A DNA stretch of 64,000 bases from an uncultured bacterium (GTDB lineage Bacteria; Cyanobacteriota; Vampirovibrionia; Gastranaerophilales; Gastranaerophilaceae). Position numbers and translations under genes: made by a program. Within the stretch, counting starts at the first letter, position 1. Every line of letters begins with the position of its first letter. Shown in pieces: positions 7,925-15,612 of the stretch. The stretch spans positions 1 through 64,000 of the forward strand of contig CACWZA010000004.1 in NCBI GenBank assembly GCA_902765215.1, read 5' to 3'. Below the pieces are notes generated by a model. It saw only the letters and a program-made list of their open reading frames with translations, did no database searches and had not been told where the DNA came from.

Positions 7925-10512
7925 TGTTTGAACTAAAAGAATATCAGAAAAAGACATTAGATACACTTAGGGCTTACTTAGAACAAGTAAGATACAAAGG
8001 TGCAGAAGGTGCATATCATGAAGTTAAAGAAGGCTCTGCTTATAATAAAATTAAAGGATTAGAAAATGTACCTTATATATGTTTAAGACTCCCTACTGGT
8101 GGAGGGAAAACATATCTTGCTTCAAACACAATACCTTTAGTTGCTCACACATACCTTGAAACCGAAACTCCTATGGTGTTGTGGTTTTGTCCTACAAATA
8201 CTATTAAAACACAGACTATAGATACTTTGATGAATCCTAGACATCCTAACAGAGAAGTGCTTGAAAAGGCTTTTGGTGGTAACATCCTTGTCTATGATAT
8301 TGAAGATTATGCTAATGTTAGAGCTCAGGATATAGAAGGTAAGTGTTGTGTGTTTGTTTCAACATTCCAGACCTTCAAAATTACTGATACCAATGCAAGA
8401 AGGATTTATGCACATAATGAAAACTTAGAACCCCACTTCAGGAAGATTTCTAACTTGCAGAATATTGAAAGTTTGGAACGCATTGAAGAGGGTGAAGATA
8501 AGGGAAAAGTTAAGTATTCCTTTGCTAACTTATTGAATATTCACAGACCTATTATTATAGCTGATGAGGCTCATAATAATTCAACAAAGTTAGCTTATGA
8601 AATGCTACAAAGAGTTAATCCGTCTTGTATAATTGAATATACTGCAACACCAGCAAGCAATTCAAACATACTTCATCATGTATGTGCTATGGAACTTAAA
8701 GTAGAAGAAATGATTAAGTTACCTATTATTCTAACAGTTCACCAAACTTGGGAACAGTCATTAAGTGCCAGCGTACTAGCAAGAAATGGATTAGCTGAAA
8801 TAGCAGAAAAAGACAGTAGCTATATCAGACCTATTTTATTGATTCAAGCAGAAAGCAAAGATAAAACTGTTACAGTAGATGTAATTAAGAAGTATCTTGT
8901 TGAACAAGAGAATATTGATGAAAACAAAATAGCTATTGCTACAGGAGACCAGAGAGAATTAGATGGCATTGATTTGTTTGACCCTAAATATCCTATTGAA
9001 TATGTAATAACGGTTGAGGCATTGAAAGAGGGATGGGATTGCTCTTTTGCTTATGTATTCTGCTCAGTAGCTCAGAGACATTCAACAAAAGATATTGAAC
9101 AGTTATTAGGAAGAGTCTTGAGAATGCCTTATGCTAAAACTCGTGAGCAAGAAGAATTGAACAAAGCCTATGCTTTCGTATCTAATACAACATGGCAAGA
9201 AGGTGTTGCTCAACTCAAAGACAGACTTGTTGAAATGGGATTTGAAGAGACTGAAATTCCTGACACCATTCAAGGTAGGTTACCTATTTTGTTAGGTGGA
9301 AATGAAGACAAAAAACCTCTTACTTTTAATGTCTCTAACTTTGATTTGAATGTATTTACACCCGAGGAACAGACTAAACTTGAAGTTAAAGAAACAGCAA
9401 TAGATAAAGTCGTTTCAGTAAAAGAAGGTGTTGAAATTACTCCAGAACTCACTGAGAAGATAATACAAGCAACTCCTAAAGAAGAAAGGAAATCTGTAGA
9501 AATAACTCTTAAAGTGCAACTAAGAAACCAAATTGTGTATAACAGAAGATATCCATCAGAAGACCGTAAACCATTCAGAGTTCCACAATTACAATTATTT
9601 GTTGATGATGACTGGACAAAAGATTATGATGAATACTTTATTGACCCAAGTGGTAAATGGTTACTTAACTGTCCAGCAAAACTTTCAGAAGGTGAATTTA
9701 GGATTAGAAGTACTGGTGCTTCAATATCAATAGATATTAAAGGAAACCATATTGAAGATAGATATATTCAAGAAACAATTGCTCTAAACTTTGGAGAAAC
9801 TCAAACTGACTGGACTTATCCTAAGCTGGCAATATGGGTTACTCAGCAGATTCCAAACAGTTCAATAGCTCAACAAATACAAGTACAATTTATTAGACAA
9901 CTTATAGAAAACTTATGTATTGACAGAGGTATAGCATTTAATGATTTGCTTAGAACAAAGTTCATTCTGAAAGACGCTATTAGAGATAAGATAGCTGAGT
10001 ATAAATATGAGGCAGAACAAGATGGAATGCAAAGAGTTTTGTTCAAAGCTCCTACAGACAGAGTTAAAACTGATTTTAATTACAGCATAGATTTTACTGG
10101 TAAAAAATATGACCCTCCGACTCCATATAGAGGAACAGAATTTAATAAACATTATTTTGCTCAAGTGGGAGATATGAATAAAGAAGAAGTTGAATGTGCA
10201 AGAATCATAGATAACCTTCCAGAAGTAGAGTACTGGGTTAGAAATATTGAAAGACATTCATACTCTTTCTTCTTACCTATGGCTAATGCGAATTTTTACC
10301 CTGATTTTGTAGCATTACTAAAAGATGGTAGAGTCTTTGCTATTGAGTACAAAGGTAAGCATTTAGTTACTAATGATGATTCAAAGAATAAAAATACAAT
10401 AGGACAACTCTGGGAGAAAACCAGTAATGGTAAATGTTTATTCTTGATGGCAACAGAAAAAGACGAAAAAGGTCTAACACTTTCTGAACAAATAAACAGT
10501 AAAGTAAGATAG
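7924..10512 (+). CDS. res: Type III restriction enzyme (Res)
   Basis: This 862-residue subunit is the ATP-dependent translocase and nuclease of the type III system. It acts with Mod when two head-to-head unmodified sites are met. Superfamily 2 motifs are all present. Walker A is LPTGGGKT (residues 56-63), the DEAD-box motif is IADEAHN (near 213) and motif III is YTATPAS (near 239). Motif VI is QLLGRVLRMP (near 395). The C-terminal nuclease has NFYPDF followed by AIEYKGK (about 790-812), the PD-(D/E)XK signature. The ATG overlaps the previous stop by one base. The gene is full length with no frameshift. Confidence 0.95.
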   Translation: MFELKEYQKKTLDTLRAYLEQVRYKGAEGAYHEVKEGSAYNKIKGLENVPYICLRLPTGGGKTYLASNTIPLVAHTYLETETPMVLWFCPTNTIKTQTIDTLMNPRHPNREVLEKAFGGNILVYDIEDYANVRAQDIEGKCCVFVSTFQTFKITDTNARRIYAHNENLEPHFRKISNLQNIESLERIEEGEDKGKVKYSFANLLNIHRPIIIADEAHNNSTKLAYEMLQRVNPSCIIEYTATPASNSNILHHVCAMELKVEEMIKLPIILTVHQTWEQSLSASVLARNGLAEIAEKDSSYIRPILLIQAESKDKTVTVDVIKKYLVEQENIDENKIAIATGDQRELDGIDLFDPKYPIEYVITVEALKEGWDCSFAYVFCSVAQRHSTKDIEQLLGRVLRMPYAKTREQEELNKAYAFVSNTTWQEGVAQLKDRLVEMGFEETEIPDTIQGRLPILLGGNEDKKPLTFNVSNFDLNVFTPEEQTKLEVKETAIDKVVSVKEGVEITPELTEKIIQATPKEERKSVEITLKVQLRNQIVYNRRYPSEDRKPFRVPQLQLFVDDDWTKDYDEYFIDPSGKWLLNCPAKLSEGEFRIRSTGASISIDIKGNHIEDRYIQETIALNFGETQTDWTYPKLAIWVTQQIPNSSIAQQIQVQFIRQLIENLCIDRGIAFNDLLRTKFILKDAIRDKIAEYKYEAEQDGMQRVLFKAPTDRVKTDFNYSIDFTGKKYDPPTPYRGTEFNKHYFAQVGDMNKEEVECARIIDNLPEVEYWVRNIERHSYSFFLPMANANFYPDFVALLKDGRVFAIEYKGKHLVTNDDSKNKNTIGQLWEKTSNGKCLFLMATEKDEKGLTLSEQINSKVR

Positions 10513-10595
10513 ATAATCCCCAAAAACTTAATTTTCTGCAGACGAAGTCAGTGAGATAGGGGAGGAGGTCAAAGATTTGTTTTGTTTTTAAGAAA

Positions 10596-10621
10596 AACCA
10601 AGCCATAAAAAAGGCTTGGTT
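10596..10621. terminator. Hairpin terminator after res
   Basis: AACCAAGCC/GGCTTGGTT, a nine-pair stem with an eight-base loop, stands between the convergent res and resolvase genes. T tracts are short on both sides, so it may serve both directions weakly. Confidence 0.6.
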
Positions 10622-10656
10622 ATAATACAAAATAGTGGTCATTTTATAAATAAACT

Positions 10657-11259
10657 TTATTTAATTTCTGGGAGTTTTTTGATGTAATTATACAGATTAC
10701 CTACAGATGTATTATACTGTTTAGCTATCATGGTTTTAGGAACACCATACGAGAGCATTTTAAGGATGTCGTCTTTGTGAACATCAAGCCTAGACTTACC
10801 CTTGCCTTTAGGACGACCTAATCTAACTCCCTGTGCTTGTCGTGCGTGTAATGCCTCACGGGTTCTGAGGCTTATCAAGTCTCGTTCTATTTGTGCAACA
10901 AGTGCAAATATTGTACTGGTAACGGTGCTAGATATAGAATCATCATTGTTACAGAAATTTTCTTTTAGGGAATACAAGACTATTCCTTTGTCTTTTGTCA
11001 TCTTGATTACTTCTAATATTTGGGTTATTGACCGAGCTATACGAGACAACTCAGGTACTATAAGAATATCTCCTGATATCATAGAATCAAGCAATGTTCC
11101 GAGCTTGCGTTCTTTATAACTTATTCGACCAGAGCAATGCTCTTCAGTAAATTCCACATTGCCTAATTTCTTTGTATTCGCAAATTGTAGGATATCAATT
11201 TTGTTCTTCTCGGTATCTTGGTCTAATGTACTTACCCTCAGAAATGCATGTGTAGTCAT
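10657..11259 (-). CDS. Serine recombinase (resolvase/invertase family)
   Basis: A 200-residue small serine recombinase. The catalytic serine is in FLRVST near the N-terminus, followed by SGDILIVPELSRIARS (with the conserved Arg residues) and the E-helix region containing AQIERDLISLRTREA. A C-terminal helix-turn-helix (DDILKMLSYGVPKTMIAKQYNTSVGNLYNYI) binds the recombination site. The ATG at 11259 has GAGG eight bases upstream and is preferred over 11277. It could resolve dimers of an excised circular form or invert a segment. No clear invertible segment is seen beside it. Confidence 0.9.
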   Translation of the reverse strand: MTTHAFLRVSTLDQDTEKNKIDILQFANTKKLGNVEFTEEHCSGRISYKERKLGTLLDSMISGDILIVPELSRIARSITQILEVIKMTKDKGIVLYSLKENFCNNDDSISSTVTSTIFALVAQIERDLISLRTREALHARQAQGVRLGRPKGKGKSRLDVHKDDILKMLSYGVPKTMIAKQYNTSVGNLYNYIKKLPEIK

Positions 11260-11383
11260 AAAATTGCCTCTTTTCAATGAAAACCTATTATCTTAACTTT
11301 TATTGTATGTATCTATATAAAGAAATACAGCCGTTATTATTGTAGGGAATTATGCAATAAATATGGTCGTTTTCTTTGTATGC

Positions 11384-11782
11384 CTAACCCTCATATATTT
11401 TTCTATACTCTGCTATTGTTTTAGGTGTGAAATAAAAATCTAGGTTAAGCAGTGGGATAGACTCAAATATATAGCTAAGGTCGATATACCCAGCCTCAAA
11501 ATAACCTAGTCCAAGACTGGTATATCCAAAGTGTTCCTGATTTTCTCTGTCGATTTCAGTTACATAAATATCAACATTACCCCAGAAATAATGAAGTACA
11601 GGTTTTACTTCTTCACCTTTTCCGTCTGTTTCATATAGTGCTGGAGCGTTTTCTATTACTTTACTGATATTGTTAGCAACTTCTTGGAAATAAGAGCTTT
11701 CTTCACCTTCTAAGCCTTCAATAAAATAGATAGCCTGACTCCTAGGCATATACTTTAATATTGTTTCTATACTTTGACTCAT
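11384..11782 (-). CDS. DUF2958-like protein
   Basis: A 132-residue acidic protein. The central part (PVLHYFWGNVDIYVTEIDRENQEHFGYTSLG followed by GYIDLSYI) resembles DUF2958 proteins. These are small proteins often found on plasmids and integrative elements, with the pattern aromatic-strand, Glu-x-Asp, Phe-Gly-Tyr, then Gly-Tyr-Ile. Their function is unknown. It precedes nothing obvious on the same strand except the resolvase 120 bases downstream, and probably forms a unit with the small coiled-coil gene at 11818. The family call is from memory of the pattern. Confidence 0.6.
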   Translation of the reverse strand: MSQSIETILKYMPRSQAIYFIEGLEGEESSYFQEVANNISKVIENAPALYETDGKGEEVKPVLHYFWGNVDIYVTEIDRENQEHFGYTSLGLGYFEAGYIDLSYIFESIPLLNLDFYFTPKTIAEYRKIYEG

Positions 11783-11817
11783 AGCTGACCTCCTTCGAGG
11801 AGTGCAGGGGATAACCC

Positions 11818-12111
11818 CTACACTACCTCGAATTTTAAGTAACTTGAAACTTTTAGCAATGATTTGTACAAGTCTGCATACTTTGTTTTCAGAGTCTTAG
11901 TATCAACATTATTACGAGTGATTTCATGTAATTTGAAGGTAAAAGCTCCTGCTTTTAGTTCCAACACATTAGCTTGGTTCATAATGTCTTTAACTTCTGC
12001 GATTTTTTCTTCTTTGAGTTCTTTGAGTTCTGCGATTTTTGATTCCAAAGATTTAATAATTTGTGCGTTTTCTTCTAAATTAACGCTTGTAGTAATAACT
12101 GTAGCTGACAT
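11818..12111 (-). CDS. Small phage-type coiled-coil protein
   Basis: A 97-residue protein starting at ATG 12111, with a strong AAGGAGA site; the upstream frame to 12156 is not needed. A long N-terminal coiled coil (IIKSLESKIAELKELKEEKIAEVKDIM) is followed by a strand-rich end (FTFKLHEITRNNVDTKTLKTKYADLY). The shape and the D-T-K-x-L-K pattern recall small proteins common in phage recombination regions. Their exact role is unclear. It lies divergent from the gene at 12268 across three operators and is probably repressed by whatever binds them. Confidence 0.65.
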   Translation of the reverse strand: MSATVITTSVNLEENAQIIKSLESKIAELKELKEEKIAEVKDIMNQANVLELKAGAFTFKLHEITRNNVDTKTLKTKYADLYKSLLKVSSYLKFEVV

Positions 12112-12160
12112 AATAATTTCTCCTTTCGTTTGCTTTATATCTGACCACAATTTCATGTTA

Positions 12161-12235
12161 CAACATTGAAGTTGGAATTACAACATGTAAGTTGGAATAT
12201 TTTACAATTCTTAATACTTTCCAACATGAAAGTTG
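12161..12235. promoter_or_regulatory. Three operators CAACATNNAAGTTG
   Basis: Three 14-bp imperfect palindromes of the form CAACATNNAAGTTG begin at 12161, 12181 and 12222. They lie between divergent genes starting at 12111 (minus) and 12268 (plus). The first two are 20 bp apart, about two helical turns, so a dimeric repressor could bind them on one face of the DNA. The cognate regulator is not identified. Confidence 0.75.
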
Positions 12236-12267
12236 TAAAATTCTAAACGATAAGATATTATATAGGT

Positions 12268-12678
12268 ATGGCGAAAGATATTGAAAACTTATCAAAATAC
12301 GAAAAAAGACTGAACAAAGAAATAACTAACCTGATGAGCATTGAAAAAATAAAATTCCCAGCAGTGTTACCAGCGTTAGTTAATGACCTGCCGTCTGATA
12401 ATGATGAATATTTAAAGATATTAAAAAAACAACACATGAAATACAGACGGTCGTCATTTAGTATGGAAGAGATATCCAGCATACTAAACAGATTTAACTG
12501 GGAGATTATATATACATGTAACGATAAGCCTATTGAATTGAGTGATTATGTCGTAAAAATAAACGGAGTTAGTCCACGCATACGATTCACTGACTTCATG
12601 ATTATATGTGAACTGTTTTGCATAAATATGAAGTGGCAAAAAAAGAGCGATAGAACCCCTCAAAGTGATTCTGTCTAA
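12268..12678 (+). CDS. Hypothetical protein beside the operators
   Basis: A 136-residue protein of unknown function. The N-terminal 60 residues are strongly helical and charged. The middle has FSMEEISSILNRFNWEIIY, which could be a small helix-turn-helix. No signal peptide is present. It starts 33 bp from the last CAACATNNAAGTTG operator and is likely controlled by it. The gene is convergent with the XRE repressor to its right. It may be an orphan regulator, but the sequence alone does not decide it. Confidence 0.65.
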   Translation: MAKDIENLSKYEKRLNKEITNLMSIEKIKFPAVLPALVNDLPSDNDEYLKILKKQHMKYRRSSFSMEEISSILNRFNWEIIYTCNDKPIELSDYVVKINGVSPRIRFTDFMIICELFCINMKWQKKSDRTPQSDSV

Positions 12679-12731
12679 ACTGTTCTAAAACAGGCTCGGA
12701 AAATTTCATGATTTTTCAAAACTTGCATGTC

Positions 12732-13163
12732 CTAGTCATCAATTGGAGGCGCTGGGAATAACCCCATTTTTTTATAAGAGCTACTGCATTGAGTTTGAAT
12801 AATAGCGTCTAGTTGTGCCATAAAATATGGAATGTGTTCTTTTTTTAAGCCGTAGCGCAATAATACTTGTTGAACATCCTCACTAGTACAGTTATTTTTT
12901 ATATGTGCTTTTTCAATGCTCCCCTGAATTAGACTTGTAAATATATCCTCTGGCAATTCCAATGCCAGAGCAATTTTAATAAAATTAGTAAGAGAAGGAA
13001 CACGACCACGATTAGTCATTAGGTCTGAAATAACACCTTTACTAACGCCTGATTTTTTAACGATGTCATCTACAGTCATGTGCAAGTGCTCTTTTCTTTC
13101 TCTTATTATTGAAGCAATGGCAATGAGCATTGAATCGACATTTATTTCTTTTGGATTATTCAT
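12732..13163 (-). CDS. XRE repressor of the integrase operon
   Basis: A 143-residue protein with a helix-turn-helix of the XRE/CI type at about residues 25-70 (MTVDDIVKKSGVSKGVISDLM then VPSLTNFIKIALALELP). The C-terminal half is helical and lacks the Ser-Lys protease pair of SOS-cleaved CI repressors. It is divergent from the excisionase-integrase operon. The shared intergenic region holds repeated TTGTCCGCA-type sites that overlap the promoter, so it most likely represses excision and its own synthesis. That regulatory assignment is inference from position. Confidence 0.85.
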   Translation of the reverse strand: MNNPKEINVDSMLIAIASIIRERKEHLHMTVDDIVKKSGVSKGVISDLMTNRGRVPSLTNFIKIALALELPEDIFTSLIQGSIEKAHIKNNCTSEDVQQVLLRYGLKKEHIPYFMAQLDAIIQTQCSSSYKKMGLFPAPPIDD

Positions 13164-13187
13164 ACATATATTATATCACAACTTTTC

Positions 13188-13288
13188 TTGTCCGCAATAT
13201 ATGTAAATATCTTTTAATGTTTAGTCGCAATAGTTGACAAACTATTTTGAATGGTTTATTATCTCTTTATAGTCGCAAATGCGGACAA
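13188..13288. promoter_or_regulatory. Operators of the lysogeny-type switch
   Basis: AGTCGCAAtaGTTGACAA (13223-13240) and AGTCGCAAatGCGGACAA (13271-13288) are two 18-bp related direct repeats. TTGTCCGCA (13188-13196) is an inverted half-site. They flank and overlap the excisionase promoter, as expected for a repressor encoded by the adjacent XRE gene. Confidence 0.7.
13234..13262 (+). promoter_or_regulatory. Promoter of the xis-int operon
   Basis: TTGACA (13234-13239), a 17-bp spacer and TATTAT (13257-13262) form a near-consensus promoter. The -35 box lies inside one operator repeat and the other repeat lies just downstream of the -10. Repressor binding would therefore block it. Confidence 0.8.
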
Positions 13289-13313
13289 AAAAGTAAATAA
13301 AAGGAGGGAAAAT

Positions 13314-13613
13314 ATGTCAGTTCAAAAAATTGATGAAATGGCTTATAAACAGAATACATTGTCTGATAGTGAGCCACTGGACAATATGTCTATTACAGAA
13401 GAAGAACCTCAAGACCTTTTGTCGTTCAAACAACTGTGCACTAAACATGGTTACAACTATGACTACCTTTATAAGTATTCGATTCTTAAAGGACAGATAC
13501 CTGTATATGATAGAGGCACATGGAAATTGAGCGAAAGCGAAGTTCTTGAGTTCAGTAGAAAAGTTAAAGAAAAGAAACTCAGCAAAATTAGAAGTATTAA
13601 AGGAGGTGAATGA
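13314..13613 (+). CDS. Excisionase-like DNA-binding protein
   Basis: A 99-residue protein beginning at ATG 13314 behind AGGAGGG. Its C-terminal 55 residues (LSFKQLCTKHGYNYDYLYKYSILKG, then VYDRGTWKLSESEVLEF) fit the MerR-like winged helix of excisionases and HTH_17 proteins. The first 40 residues are acidic and probably disordered. The stop overlaps the region before the integrase start, so the two are co-expressed. Its likely role is to direct the integrase towards excision. The fold is fairly clear; the excisionase role comes from its neighbour. Confidence 0.8.
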   Translation: MSVQKIDEMAYKQNTLSDSEPLDNMSITEEEPQDLLSFKQLCTKHGYNYDYLYKYSILKGQIPVYDRGTWKLSESEVLEFSRKVKEKKLSKIRSIKGGE

Positions 13614-13615
13614 TA

Positions 13616-14701
13616 ATGGCTGGGATAAGTAAAGTTAAAATAAAGCGTGCAAGTGGTAAAGTTGATACAAAGTATCGAATTACTTATCGTGATACAAGTG
13701 GGCAACATACCTCTAAGCTATATGATACAAAAGAGGCTGCCAAAAAAGATTTATATAAGTATGATAAGGTAAACTCATACTCCCTCAACATAACTATTGG
13801 GCAAATGTGCAATGCATATATGGACTCTGTAAAAGAAAGACATTCATATACCACCATAAAAGATACTGAGGCGTATATGGATAAACACATAAGTAAACTC
13901 TTTGGTGTTAAATATGAAAAATTTAGCTCAATTGAGTTAGAAAGATTTATCAACAATATAGCAAAAGAACATACTCCAAATGTTGCAAATCAGGCATTGA
14001 AAAAGATTAAAGCAGTAGCTAGTTATAGTTATAAAAATGGGCTAATCAGAGAAAATAAATTTAAAGTTGTTTCAAATATTCCTGTGGAAAACAAACCTCA
14101 TTATTCATTGGAGGAAAATGAGATAATTGAGGTACTAAATAATTGCAAAGACTTGTACCCCAAATATTATGCTCTGATATACACAGGGATTGCAACTGGA
14201 ACAAGAATCGGAGAATTAAGTGCCTTAACAATTGATGATGTTCATTTTGAGGAGGGCAATAATTATATTCATATTGACAAACAATACTCAAAAGATATAC
14301 TACTGCCACACACAAAGACAAAAGACATTAGAGATGTCGCAATATTTGATGATTTATCAGATGTGTTACGAATGCACATTGAAAACTTACCAACAGGTTC
14401 AAAACTTTTGTTCCCTAATAATGCTGGCAATTATCAGAATCTTTCTAATTTAAGGAACAGAGTGTGGTATCCACTATTGGTTCATTCAGGGATTACCAAA
14501 AGAGTGAGGATACACGATTTGCGTAGTTCCTATATAAATTTGACTCTTTCAAGTAAGTTGAGTATTAAATTTGTTCAAGCACAAGTAGGACATAAAAAGT
14601 CTCAAACAACACTAGATATATATGCTAGAAACAATGGAGATATGAAAAAAATAGCAATGGAGGTACTAAATGAAAAATTTTCTCAAAGAAATAAGGAGTG
14701 A
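13616..14701 (+). CDS. int: Tyrosine integrase of the element
   Basis: This 361-residue tyrosine recombinase inserts the element into tRNA-Val. An N-terminal arm-binding domain (about residues 1-60) is followed by a SAM-like core-binding domain (to about 165). The catalytic domain has GTRIGELSALT (first Arg), HDLRSSYI (His-x-x-Arg), QVGHKKSQTTLDIYA (His and the Tyr nucleophile). I place the start at ATG 13616, eight bases after GGAGGTG; ATG 13610 is too close to that site. The stop lies within the arm-type repeat at 14698-14716, 64 bp from attR. Confidence 0.95.
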   Translation: MAGISKVKIKRASGKVDTKYRITYRDTSGQHTSKLYDTKEAAKKDLYKYDKVNSYSLNITIGQMCNAYMDSVKERHSYTTIKDTEAYMDKHISKLFGVKYEKFSSIELERFINNIAKEHTPNVANQALKKIKAVASYSYKNGLIRENKFKVVSNIPVENKPHYSLEENEIIEVLNNCKDLYPKYYALIYTGIATGTRIGELSALTIDDVHFEEGNNYIHIDKQYSKDILLPHTKTKDIRDVAIFDDLSDVLRMHIENLPTGSKLLFPNNAGNYQNLSNLRNRVWYPLLVHSGITKRVRIHDLRSSYINLTLSSKLSIKFVQAQVGHKKSQTTLDIYARNNGDMKKIAMEVLNEKFSQRNKE

Positions 14702-14726
14702 GCAAAATGTGAGCAAAATTGCTCAC
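14698..14726 (+). repeat. Right arm-type integrase site candidate
   Basis: The copy of gtgagcaaaatgtgagcaa at 14698-14716 is followed by the inverted unit ttgctcac (14719-14726). It overlaps the last codons of int. Together with 372-390 it forms a pair of sites near both ends, as expected for integrase arm binding. Confidence 0.65.
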
Positions 14727-14731
14727 ATAAT

Positions 14732-14762
14732 AAAAAAACAAGAGTCTAAAACTCTTGTTTTT
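14732..14762. terminator. Bidirectional terminator between int and tRNA-Val
   Basis: A 12-pair stem (AAAAACAAGAGT side and its complement) with a five-base loop has A and T tracts on both sides. It can stop int transcription rightward and tRNA-Val transcription leftward. The element thus brings a replacement for the tRNA terminator it displaced to 165-190. Confidence 0.8.
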
Positions 14763-14765
14763 ATT

Positions 14766-14811
14766 ATGGTGGGCGTTAGAAGACTCGAACTTCTGACCCT
14801 CTCCTTGTAAG
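14766..14811. repeat. attR: tRNA-Val 3'-end copy
   Basis: Identical over 46 bp to 196-241. Here the sequence continues into the tRNA 5' half, so this junction preserves the complete gene. Confidence 0.92.
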
Positions 14812-14842
14812 GGAGACGCTCTACCAACTGAGCTAAACGCCC
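14767..14842 (-). tRNA. tRNA-Val(UAC)
   Basis: A 76-nt cloverleaf on the minus strand with GGGCGTT/AACGCCC acceptor, GCTC/GAGC D-stem, TCTCC/GGAGA anticodon stem and loop CTTACAA giving anticodon UAC. The TTCGAGT loop and an encoded CCA are present. It is the integration target of the element; its 3' half is contributed by attR. Confidence 0.95.
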
Positions 14843-14877
14843 TTGCATTTATCGTTTAACCTGAGATATATTTACCC

Positions 14878-14893
14878 CTGAGCTAAACGCCCT
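14878..14893 (-). pseudogene. Duplicate tRNA-Val 5' fragment
   Basis: The 16 bp ctgagctaaacgccct repeat the 5' end of tRNA-Val (14828-14843) 50 bp upstream of it on the tRNA strand. This is too short to be a gene and looks like a remnant of an earlier tandem copy or recombination at this locus. Confidence 0.6.
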
Positions 14894-14949
14894 AATACTT
14901 CGGCAAGAAAATGATATTATAAACAAAAACTTATGTCAACCAATTTATT

Positions 14950-15612
14950 TTATATGCTCATTGTTCTTGATTTAAAAGTTTCAAAAGTGCGTGCAGGCGG
15001 GAATGTCTGAACAGGCTTTTTAGGTGTAGCAGGTTTTTCTGTTACAGGCTGTTGCTGTTGAAGGTTATTCATATTTGCAAGATTGCGTGCTTTGTATTTG
15101 TTTTGTCTGTGTGCAGCAATGCTGTTTCTTACTATCGGTGTGATGATGTTGCTTGATATTACACCACCGATTGTTGCTGCAGTTACATTTGCGAAAGACT
15201 TGAATGCCTTGAAGGTGCCCATCAAACCTTCTTTTTCAAAATCTCTTGCCTGTGATACATCAAAACCAAAGCTTCCTCTGTTTTGAATGATTCCTTTTCT
15301 GTTCATATAATCTACAATAGATTTAGGAGCAAGTTTTGCACTCTTAACCATTTGGGTTGATAACCAGGTCAGTGATTTTGTGATACCGAAGTATAAGCCT
15401 ATGTTTGTAAGTGCGTCAAATACTTCCTGGTTAATCATGTATTTCTTTTGCTCGTGTGTATAGTTTTTGTTGGTTGCAATACCGTATACCTGAGCAGCAG
15501 AAGATGCCATCCATCCGGCTACTGTTGTGAAGATGATGATGTCGTCCATCTTGTTAATTGACATACCTGCCAATTTTGATAGTGATTGTTTGTATCCTGC
15601 CATTAAACTCAT
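14950..15612 (-). CDS. Lineage-specific membrane protein B
   Basis: A 220-residue protein with several moderately hydrophobic helices (around DIIIFTTVAGWMASSAAQVYG, ALTNIGLYFGITKSLTW and ANVTAATIGGVISSNIITPIV). It ends in a Pro- and Gln-rich tail. The ATG at 15612 overlaps the stop of the upstream gene (ATGA) and has GGAGGG ahead, so the two are translationally coupled. No known domain is recognised. It is probably a paired partner of the upstream protein in the membrane, a prediction from gene order only. Confidence 0.75.
   Translation of the reverse strand: MSLMAGYKQSLSKLAGMSINKMDDIIIFTTVAGWMASSAAQVYGIATNKNYTHEQKKYMINQEVFDALTNIGLYFGITKSLTWLSTQMVKSAKLAPKSIVDYMNRKGIIQNRGSFGFDVSQARDFEKEGLMGTFKAFKSFANVTAATIGGVISSNIITPIVRNSIAAHRQNKYKARNLANMNNLQQQQPVTEKPATPKKPVQTFPPARTFETFKSRTMSI

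Larger units (their letters stand above)
196..14811. mobile_element. tRNA-Val-integrated mobile element (~14.6 kb)
   Basis: The element is bounded by a 46-bp perfect direct repeat (196-241 and 14766-14811) made of the 3' portion of tRNA-Val(UAC). Just inside the right end are a tyrosine integrase, an excisionase-like protein and an XRE repressor. The left part has a ribbon-helix-helix protein and a possible replication initiator. The centre carries a type III restriction-modification operon and a serine resolvase. No capsid, portal, relaxase with recognisable motifs, or conjugation genes are visible. It is best described as an integrative, possibly mobilisable or plasmid-like defence element rather than a complete phage or conjugative element. 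Integration keeps the tRNA functional because the right end reconstitutes the gene. Confidence 0.9.

Noticed and set aside
10296-10642. Minus-strand open frames over the end of res.
   Set aside because: They are antisense to the nuclease domain of Res, whose motifs show the plus strand is coding.
196-14811. Complete temperate prophage.
   Set aside because: Integrase, excisionase and repressor are present but no capsid, portal, terminase, tail or lysis genes are seen.
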